From assembly GCA_003452965.1 (NCBI GenBank), contig DMMW01000057.1:35874-41419 (forward strand): a stretch of DNA of 5,546 bases. Direction: 5' to 3'. How positions within the stretch are numbered: the first letter of the stretch is position 1; the number at the start of each line of letters is the position of its first letter. The position numbers were made by a program, and so were the translations under genes. Origin of the DNA: Elusimicrobiota bacterium (GTDB taxonomy: Bacteria > Elusimicrobiota > UBA8919). Positions 1-4,444 of the stretch are shown here, in pieces. Under the pieces are notes generated by a model. The model was not told the origin of the DNA and did no database searches. It was given only the letters and a program-made list of their open reading frames with translations.

Positions 1-1414
1 CCGCCATAAGTAAATTTACCGATAAATCAACCTTTCCGCAGCGGCCGGCAGCATTAAGGACAGGCACTATTGACCATGATATTTTTTTTGCAGTAAAAGA
101 TTTTTTGTCAATCTGGAATGTGTCAAGTATGGTTCTAATTCCAGGTTTTTTGGAATTATAAAACATCTGAAGTCCGTATTTTACAAATATCCTGTTTTCC
201 GATATAAGCGGAACTATGTCCGCAATAGTACCAAGTGCAACAAGATATAAATAATCTTCTATAAAATCTTTTTGTTTTTTTTCTTTAACCAAAACAAAAC
301 GCTCAAAAATCTTCATAGTCGCTTCGGCATCACTCAAGGCTCTATGATGCTTTTCTGTTTCAATATCAAATTCATTGATTAAAGCGCTTAATGCATGTGA
401 CTCAAATTTAAAAAGTGAACGCGACATCTTGAGCGTATCTATAATTTCGTTTTTTATTTGCCTTTTTACTTTTGCTGCCGCGCAATTTATAAAAGCCATA
501 TCAAAATCTGAATTGTGAGCTATAAAAATTGAATCTCCAGAAAAATCTAAAAATTTTTCAATGACTTCCGAAATATCAGGTGCATTTTTACAATCTTCAT
601 TTGTTATTCCATGAATAGCAGTTACGTTTTGCGGAATTGGGAATCTTGGTTTTACAAGTGTTGAAAATCTTTCTTTTTCAACAAGATTTCTAATTTTTAT
701 TGCCCCGATTTCAACAATCTCGTCTGTTATCGGTGATAAACCCGTTGTTTCAACGTCAAATATTACCATATCTTTGTTGTAATATTCAGAATAAGAAAAG
801 GCAATCGCCCTAAAAAGTTTAAAAACAACACCACATCCGGCAAGTTCTTTAAACGGATACTTTTCGTTCTGGCATTTCGGATCAATTATTGCAATTGCAT
901 TCGGAATCTCTTCTGGCGGCTCGTGATGGTCGGTGATTATTACATCAATACCTAATGATTTTGCATACTCAACTTCTTGTTTTGCGCTTATTCCGCAATC
1001 AACTGTTATTAAAAGTTTTACACCTTTTTCGTGGTAATTTTTTATAAATTCGTTATGGAGACCATAACCTTCATCTGTAGGTATATACCATAATACATCG
1101 GCATTAAGTTCCCTGAGATATGAATAAGCAATATTTGTTGAGGTAATGCCATCGACATCCCTATCCCCATAAATAAGTATTTTTTCTTTATTGTCTATTG
1201 CTTTCCTTATTCTATCAACCGCTTTTTCCATATCGTTAAAAAGGAACGGATTATATAAATGGGAAATTTTAGGTGTGATAAAATTTTTAATCTCGCGTAA
1301 TGTTTTAAATCCTCTCTGCGCTAATATGGATGCAAATATTTTTGAATAGCCTGTTTTCCGGCATATTTCTTCTATCGTAGAATCATCAAATGATTTAATA
1401 TTCCATTTCTTCAT
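1..1414 (-). CDS. recJ: RecJ-family ssDNA exonuclease with a DnaQ-type exonuclease inserted in its DHH domain (3' end cut by window)
   Basis: RecJ proteins are 5'-3' single-strand DNA exonucleases of recombination and mismatch repair. The frame is open from an ATG at 1414 to the window edge, giving 471 residues; the rest of DHHA1 and the OB domain lie outside. DHH motifs: GDRDVDG (83-89, motif I), VDCG (138-141, motif II), DHH (162-164, motif III), then GCGVVFKL (193-200). The usual continuation LVALGTIADIVPL, with motif IV Asp399, appears only at 391-403, followed by a NAAGR motif near the visible end. Between them, about 215-375, sits a whole DEDDh exonuclease domain (separate entry). From DHH to the motif IV Asp is 235 residues here against about 60 in Thermus RecJ. 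The ATG is chosen because MKKW followed by a short helical lead is a usual RecJ start; the frame stays open upstream (a TTG lies near 1478), and no good Shine-Dalgarno is seen. It lies 80 bases after the PNP gene with its own candidate promoter. Whole length is expected near 730-750 residues. Confidence 0.93.
   Translation of the reverse strand, partial: MKKWNIKSFDDSTIEEICRKTGYSKIFASILAQRGFKTLREIKNFITPKISHLYNPFLFNDMEKAVDRIRKAIDNKEKILIYGDRDVDGITSTNIAYSYLRELNADVLWYIPTDEGYGLHNEFIKNYHEKGVKLLITVDCGISAKQEVEYAKSLGIDVIITDHHEPPEEIPNAIAIIDPKCQNEKYPFKELAGCGVVFKLFRAIAFSYSEYYNKDMVIFDVETTGLSPITDEIVEIGAIKIRNLVEKERFSTLVKPRFPIPQNVTAIHGITNEDCKNAPDISEVIEKFLDFSGDSIFIAHNSDFDMAFINCAAAKVKRQIKNEIIDTLKMSRSLFKFESHALSALINEFDIETEKHHRALSDAEATMKIFERFVLVKEKKQKDFIEDYLYLVALGTIADIVPLISENRIFVKYGLQMFYNSKKPGIRTILDTFQIDKKSFTAKKISWSIVPVLNAAGRCGKVDLSVNLLMA
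290..772 (-). other. DnaQ-like DEDDh 3'-5' exonuclease domain nested in RecJ
   Basis: Residues about 215-375 of the RecJ-like protein match the DnaQ/PolC epsilon exonuclease fold. The signature residues are present in order: Exo I IFDVETTGL with Asp220 and Glu222; TAIHGIT, the usual loop after the second strand; Exo II AHNSDFDMAF with Asp305; and Exo III-epsilon HHRALSDA with His357 and Asp362. All five DEDDh residues are intact, so the domain should be a metal-dependent 3'-5' exonuclease on DNA or RNA. Both edges are in frame with the surrounding DHH domain: GCGVVFKL is just before and the RecJ motif IV just after. No stop or frame break lies between, which makes an assembly artefact unlikely. 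Exact edges are uncertain by about 10 residues. Confidence 0.93.
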
Positions 1415-1448
1415 ATTGTTAGAGTAATTACTTAGATTTCTAAAGACG

Positions 1449-1477
1449 ATTATAGAGATTAAAGCAAATTTTTGCAA
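1449..1477 (-). promoter_or_regulatory. Candidate sigma-70 promoter for recJ
   Basis: On the minus strand TTGCAA (1472-1477, four of six matches to the -35 consensus) is followed after exactly 17 bases by TATAAT (1449-1454, perfect -10). Transcription would begin near 1442 and give a leader of about 28 bases before the ATG at 1414. This suggests recJ can be expressed independently of the PNP gene. In such AT-rich DNA chance matches are common, so this is a prediction only. Confidence 0.5.
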
Positions 1478-1494
1478 TCTGTTCTTATAAATAA

Positions 1495-2313
1495 TTACAT
1501 TATCTTAATAATCTCTTTTATATAATCGGTTAATTTTGTTTCTACCTTTTTACCTATGCTTAAAACCTCTTTATGGTTTAATTGTTTCCTCAAAATTCCT
1601 GCTGCCATGTTTGAAATATAAGAGATACCCAGCACTTTTATTCCGCAATAATTTGCAACAATTGCTTCGGGTACCGTTGACATCCCTACAACATCAGCAT
1701 CAAATTTTCTTATCATTTTTACTTCAGCCGGTGTTTCGTAAGATGGTCCGCTAAAAGCGATGTATACACCCTTATGCATCCTTATTTCTAATTTTTTTGC
1801 TACTAATTCCGCTTTCTTAATCAATTCGTGCTCATAAATGCTTGTCATATCAGGGAAACGTTCGCCTTGTGATACCGTATCCAAGCCAACCAACGGATTG
1901 CAACCCATAAAATTTATGTGATCTTTAATAAGCATAATATCGCCGGGTTTATATTTTTTATTTACTGCACCAACCGCAGATGTCAATATAAGTTTCTTTA
2001 CACATAAGCACTTCATTAAACGTACCGGATAAGTTATATCCTTGATGCTATGCCCTTCATAATAATGTAAACGTCCGGCCATAATAAAAACTTTTTTGCC
2101 TGAAAATCTGCCTATTATAACTTCACCCCTATGACCTTCTACGGTAGATTGCACAAAGTTAGGTATTTGTGAAAACGGTATTATGACTTTTTCAGAAAGA
2201 ATATCGGCTATTGATGATAATCCGGAACCCAATATTAATCCAATTTCCGGTTCTAACTCGGTTTTGCTTTTTATAAATTTTGCCGATTCTTCCAGTTTTT
2301 TTAATAAATCCAT
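1495..2313 (-). CDS. punA: Purine nucleoside phosphorylase, trimeric inosine/guanosine type
   Basis: Cytoplasmic enzyme that cleaves purine (deoxy)ribonucleosides with phosphate to the free base and (deoxy)ribose-1-phosphate. The 272 residues are the usual full length of the trimeric PNP family. Visible motifs: phosphate-binding LILGSGLS (26-33), EGHRGE (59-64) and AGRLHYYEGH (79-88); TSAVGAVN (111-118); GPSYETPAE (189-197) with the base-binding Glu193; VGMSTVPE (209-216); and ISNMAAGI (233-240), where Asn235 corresponds to the Asn that selects 6-oxopurines, so inosine and guanosine are the likely substrates. LNH (245-247) matches the ribose-binding His. The start MDLLKKLEES is typical; no clear Shine-Dalgarno precedes it. 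Upstream is the 360-base repeat-rich gap after the DUF47 gene, so co-transcription with the upstream genes is uncertain. Its sugar phosphate product is the substrate of deoB in the same window. The symbol follows bacterial homologues of this family. Confidence 0.95.
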   Translation of the reverse strand: MDLLKKLEESAKFIKSKTELEPEIGLILGSGLSSIADILSEKVIIPFSQIPNFVQSTVEGHRGEVIIGRFSGKKVFIMAGRLHYYEGHSIKDITYPVRLMKCLCVKKLILTSAVGAVNKKYKPGDIMLIKDHINFMGCNPLVGLDTVSQGERFPDMTSIYEHELIKKAELVAKKLEIRMHKGVYIAFSGPSYETPAEVKMIRKFDADVVGMSTVPEAIVANYCGIKVLGISYISNMAAGILRKQLNHKEVLSIGKKVETKLTDYIKEIIKIM

Positions 2314-2334
2314 AACTAATTCAAGTCTAAATTA

Positions 2335-2359
2335 CAAGTTAAAAGTTAAAATTGAAGCA
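2335..2359 (+). repeat. Inverted, shortened copy of the AT-rich array unit
   Basis: CAAGTTAAAA (2335-2344) is the exact reverse complement of TTTTAACTTG, which occurs four times in the array (2517-2526, 2561-2570, 2611-2620, 2661-2670). The next bases, GTTAAAATTGAAGC, resemble the continuation of the same unit with an internal deletion. The hairpin cluster is therefore bracketed by opposite-facing copies of one AT-rich motif. With so little sequence complexity, part of this match could be chance. Confidence 0.45.
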
Positions 2360-2379
2360 CTACGGGCTTACGCCCGTAG
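2360..2379 (-). repeat. Hairpin A, GC-rich palindrome with GNRA-type loop
   Basis: CTACGGGC (2360-2367) and GCCCGTAG (2372-2379) form a perfect 8-bp stem around four bases. Read as minus-strand RNA the loop is GUAA, a GNRA tetraloop, which favours function in transcripts of the local genes. It lies 46 bases before the PNP start. The bases after it on the minus strand are T-rich but interrupted, so it is not a canonical intrinsic terminator. It is clearly related to hairpin C. Confidence 0.75.
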
Positions 2380-2392
2380 AATCTATTATTTT

Positions 2393-2418
2393 CACTTCTG
2401 CGGAAATCCGCCGAAGTG
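2393..2418 (-). repeat. Hairpin B, long GC-rich stem
   Basis: The arms 2393-2403 and 2408-2418 pair over 11 positions with one mismatch (base 2399 against 2412) around the 4-base loop AAAT. The outer part is CACTTC/GAAGTG and the inner part GCGG/CCGC. This is the most stable structure in the gap. On the minus strand it is followed by A-rich rather than T-rich sequence, so a terminator role is not supported in that direction. AATCCGCC at 2405-2412 also has a perfect inverted partner, GGCGGATT, at 2467-2474, giving an alternative pairing that would enclose hairpin C. Confidence 0.7.
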
Positions 2419-2435
2419 TTATATTGGTTATCCAT

Positions 2436-2455
2436 CTATGGGCTAACTCCCATAG
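2436..2455 (-). repeat. Hairpin C, covarying relative of hairpin A
   Basis: CTATGGG (2436-2442) and CCCATAG (2449-2455) form a perfect 7-bp stem with a 6-base loop. Both this element and hairpin A have the form CTAYGGG ... CCCRTAGAAT. At the fourth stem position a C-G pair in A is a T-A pair in C, so pairing is kept while sequence changes. This marks them as two copies of one small palindromic repeat family. Confidence 0.7.
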
Positions 2456-2496
2456 AATTTCACGAAGGCGGATTAAATCTTCCTGTCTTTGTCTTT

Positions 2497-2677
2497 ATTT
2501 TAATTTATACTTTTTATTTTAACTTGCCTTTATTGTCTCAATTTTAATTTATACTTTTTATTTTAACTTGCCTTTATGTTTTTGCTTTTTATTTTAATTT
2601 TAACTTTTTATTTTAACTTGCCTTTATGTTTTTGCTTTTTATTTTAATTTATACTTTTTATTTTAACTTGCCTTTAT
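2497..2677. repeat. Four-copy AT-rich 37-bp tandem array overlapping the DUF47 stop codon
   Basis: A 37-bp unit occurs at 2497-2533, 2541-2577, 2591-2627 and 2641-2677. Copies 1, 2 and 4 are identical; copy 3 differs by two bases (TA for AT at its positions 11-12). The units are joined by 7 bases (TGTCTCA) and then twice by the same 13 bases (GTTTTTGCTTTTT), giving periods of 44, 50 and 50. Within each 50-bp period CTTTTTATTTTAA occurs twice, so there is a smaller sub-repeat. The last copy supplies the TAA stop (2674-2676) and one base of the final Thr codon of the DUF47 gene. Near-identity of copies points to recent expansion. No function is evident. Confidence 0.9.
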
Positions 2678-3276
2678 GTATTCTTGACTAATATATCGCC
2701 AATAATATCCGCTGATTCAACAACTCTATCAGCTGCATTGGAGAGATGCCTATAAATCTCCCGCGTTTTAAGTATCTTTATTACATCATTTGTTTTGAAA
2801 AGCTCAACCAGTCCTTCACGATAACGGTGCTCCACAAAGTTTTCCGCCTTTTTAGCACGGACAAGATGTTCCACACAAACACCCGGATGTTTATGTAAAT
2901 TTTTTACTGCGTACGAAATATCCTTTGACGCATTATAAATTGAATCAACCATTCTTTTTATATAGCCATCCGGTTTTATTTCAAATAATACCATTTCCTC
3001 AACCGTTGATTTCGCATAATCCATAATATCGTCAATCGTTCTTGATAAAGCAAATATATCTTCTCTATCAATTGGTGTAACAAAAGAGCGGTTAAGCTCG
3101 TCAATAAGTATTCTTCTTAGTTCATCTGCTTCTTCCTCATATTTATTCACTTTTTCTGCATTTTCAGTTGAAGGATTATCAATAAACTCAACAAGAGTGG
3201 ATAATCCTTCTTCAACTTTTGTTATCTGATCATAAAGCATTTTTAGAAAATCTTTTCTTTTCGGAAATGGCCACAT
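2674..3276 (-). CDS. DUF47 / PhoU-like protein, probable partner of the Pit permease
   Basis: A 200-residue all-helical cytoplasmic protein of the DUF47 (PhoU_div, TIGR00153) family, related to PhoU. Members are commonly encoded beside PiT permeases and are thought to control phosphate transport, although the mechanism is poorly known. Seen here: an N-terminal MWPFPKRKDF lead; helix 1 (about 10-33); YEEEADELRR (46-55), an acidic ExxxD-type motif that in PhoU proteins binds metal; FVTPIDREDIFALSRTIDD (65-83), the most characteristic family segment; AENFVEHRYRE (144-154); and a C-terminal helix NAADRVVESADIIGD (180-194) with the second acidic motif. There is no signal peptide or membrane segment. 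The length is normal for the family. The start is fixed by a strong Shine-Dalgarno. It follows pit after 143 bases, and its stop codon lies inside a tandem repeat unit. Confidence 0.92.
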   Translation of the reverse strand: MWPFPKRKDFLKMLYDQITKVEEGLSTLVEFIDNPSTENAEKVNKYEEEADELRRILIDELNRSFVTPIDREDIFALSRTIDDIMDYAKSTVEEMVLFEIKPDGYIKRMVDSIYNASKDISYAVKNLHKHPGVCVEHLVRAKKAENFVEHRYREGLVELFKTNDVIKILKTREIYRHLSNAADRVVESADIIGDILVKNT

Positions 3277-3280
3277 ATTT

Positions 3281-3287
3281 TCTCCTT
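3281..3287 (-). promoter_or_regulatory. Shine-Dalgarno of the DUF47 gene
   Basis: On the minus strand AAGGAGA ends four bases before the ATG at 3276. It is the only strong Shine-Dalgarno seen before a start codon in this window; recJ and PNP lack one and pit is translationally coupled to deoB. It supports 3276 as the start. Confidence 0.85.
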
Positions 3288-3329
3288 TTTAATACACAGG
3301 ATACTCCAATAAAACTGGTGTAAATAGCA

Positions 3330-3360
3330 AAGACAAATGCTAAAAGTTATTATTTGTCTT
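3330..3360. repeat. Hairpin with 9-bp AT-rich stem before DUF47
   Basis: AAGACAAAT (3330-3338) and ATTTGTCTT (3352-3360) are perfectly complementary around a 13-base loop. On the minus strand the following bases (TGCTATTTACACC) have no T-tract, so a terminator is not supported. It could be an operator-like dyad for a dimeric regulator or an mRNA hairpin in the pit-DUF47 spacer. Confidence 0.6.
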
Positions 3361-3377
3361 AAACTGTATCCTGCCTG

Positions 3378-3400
3378 CCCGCCGACGGTTCAGTGGCGGG
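3378..3400. repeat. GC-rich palindrome in the pit-DUF47 gap
   Basis: CCCGCC (3378-3383) pairs with GGCGGG (3395-3400) around 11 bases, in a strongly GC-rich island within AT-rich DNA. It lies about 20 bases beyond the pit stop, and both sides carry the same 13-base direct repeat. Its composition resembles the short GC palindromes scattered between genes in several uncultured bacterial lineages. No T-tract follows on the minus strand. Confidence 0.65.
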
Positions 3401-3419
3401 TATCCTGTATCCTGCCTCT

Positions 3420-4442
3420 TTAGAATATTTTATTCAATATATAAAAGCTTATTCCTGCTATTATCCCGCTTGCCGGTATAGTAATCAGCCATGCAACCGC
3501 CATATCTTGTGCCACTTTCCACCTTATCATTTTGGGACGAAACGCAGCACCTGCACCCATTACTGACGATGAAATTACCTGAGTTGTGGAAATAGGATAA
3601 CCAAAAACTGCTGTTAAATAGATTATTAAACTTGCCGTTGTTTGCGAAGCAAATCCATGGACCGGTCTTATTTTATACAATTTTCCACCCAACGTTTTAA
3701 TGATTCTCCAGCCGCCGATACCCATGCCGATAGAAATAGACAACGCACAAGAAACAATCACCCAATGCGGTATTAAAAGTGTTTGATTTGCAGGTATTTT
3801 ATATAATCCTAAAATTATTAGAGCGAAAGTTATTACACCCATAGTTTTTTGAGCATCATTTGTACCGTGTGCCAACGCCTGAGTAATGGACGATAAAATC
3901 TCCAATTTTAGGAATACTTTGTTTGCTTTAGGTGATGCCCATTGTGAAAATATCAGAGTAATTCTCGTGAATATGTATGTTATAAAAAGTCCGACAAACG
4001 GAGAAGCAATCATTATTAAAATTATATTTAGTACCCTACTCCAATTAATAGGTTCTAAACCCCAACTTAAAATAAATGCGCCGATAAGTCCTCCGATTAG
4101 AGCATGTGAAGATGAAGACGGTAATCCAAAATACCATGTAATAATATTCCATGAAATAGCGCCTATCAACGCTGCAATAATAACCGTAGCGCCTGATATG
4201 CCGGTTTGTAAAAGCCGCGGATCTACAATATCTTTACCGATTGTTTCCGCAACCGCAGTTCCCAAAAAATATGCGCCCACAAATTCAGATATGGCTGCTA
4301 TTATTAATGCCGCTTCCGGAGAAAGTGCGCGAGTAGTTATAACCATAGCAACAATATTTGCGGAATCGTGAAAACCATTTGTAAAATCAAAAAATAATGC
4401 AAGAATGATAATAATTATAGCTATTAGAATTATATGATTCAT
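3420..4442 (-). CDS. pit: PiT-family inorganic phosphate permease
   Basis: An inner-membrane phosphate symporter of the PiT (PHO4) family, driven by protons or sodium. The 340 residues are almost entirely hydrophobic, with about ten membrane segments. The two halves carry the inverted-repeat signatures of the family: GFHDSANIVAMVI (23-35) in the first, and AHGTNDAQKTMG (191-202) in the second. Further conserved blocks are GLPSSSSHALIGG (106-118) and GYPISTTQVISSSVMGAG (281-298), whose serine-rich loops line the phosphate and cation site. The length is at the short end for PiT and lacks the long central loop of PitA-type proteins, as in many bacterial and archaeal members. The ATG at 4442 is preferred: it shares its A with the deoB stop (TGATG). 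A TTG one codon upstream would only extend the overlap. Coupling to deoB is likely, and the DUF47 partner follows. Ion specificity cannot be read from the sequence. Confidence 0.96.
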   Translation of the reverse strand: MNHIILIAIIIIILALFFDFTNGFHDSANIVAMVITTRALSPEAALIIAAISEFVGAYFLGTAVAETIGKDIVDPRLLQTGISGATVIIAALIGAISWNIITWYFGLPSSSSHALIGGLIGAFILSWGLEPINWSRVLNIILIMIASPFVGLFITYIFTRITLIFSQWASPKANKVFLKLEILSSITQALAHGTNDAQKTMGVITFALIILGLYKIPANQTLLIPHWVIVSCALSISIGMGIGGWRIIKTLGGKLYKIRPVHGFASQTTASLIIYLTAVFGYPISTTQVISSSVMGAGAAFRPKMIRWKVAQDMAVAWLITIPASGIIAGISFYILNKIF

Positions 4443-4444
4443 CA
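4440..4444 (-). promoter_or_regulatory. TGATG stop-start overlap of deoB and pit
   Basis: On the minus strand the deoB stop TGA (4444-4442) and the pit start ATG (4442-4440) share one A. No good Shine-Dalgarno is at the usual distance before the ATG; a GAGGA lies about 25 bases upstream. Translation of pit is therefore probably by re-initiation of ribosomes ending deoB, which ties phosphate permease output to phosphopentomutase output. Confidence 0.8.

Larger units (their letters stand above)
2314..2673. other. 360-base noncoding gap between DUF47 and PNP genes
   Basis: The half nearer PNP holds three GC-rich hairpins (2360-2379, 2393-2418, 2436-2455) and the half nearer DUF47 is the AT-rich repeat array. 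I see no convincing coding sequence, tRNA or canonical intrinsic terminator. A promoter for PNP could be here, but the AT-rich bases 2314-2359 show no convincing pair of -35 and -10 boxes. Confidence 0.7.
3296..3417. repeat. Repeat-rich element between pit and DUF47
   Basis: ACAGGATAC (3296-3304) and GTATCCTGT (3400-3408) form a perfect 9-bp inverted repeat enclosing about 95 bases, inside which lie a hairpin and a GC-rich palindrome. GTATCCTG is present three times in direct orientation (3366-3373, 3400-3407, 3407-3414), and the 13-mer CTGTATCCTGCCT is repeated exactly at 3364-3376 and 3405-3417, on either side of the palindrome. One arm ends eight bases upstream of the DUF47 Shine-Dalgarno. 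It may be a small non-autonomous palindromic element or a leader structure; the sequence alone does not decide. Confidence 0.65.

Noticed and set aside
1536..1754. Plus-strand open frame of 72 codons
   Set aside because: It lies antisense inside the clear PNP gene, resembles no known protein and has no promoter or Shine-Dalgarno support.
2360..2418. Intrinsic terminators after DUF47
   Set aside because: The stems are strong but none is followed by a continuous T-run on the minus strand, and they lie more than 200 bases beyond the stop codon.
2183..2446. Plus-strand open frame of 87 codons
   Set aside because: Its first half is antisense to the PNP start and its second half runs through the hairpin palindromes; the residues simply reflect repeat sequence.
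2497..2677. CRISPR-like array
   Set aside because: The units are very AT-rich without a dyad, and the spacers are 7-13 bases with two of them identical, so this is a plain tandem repeat.
3886..4371. Plus-strand open frame of 161 codons
   Set aside because: It is the antisense shadow of the conserved pit gene and has no recognisable family features.
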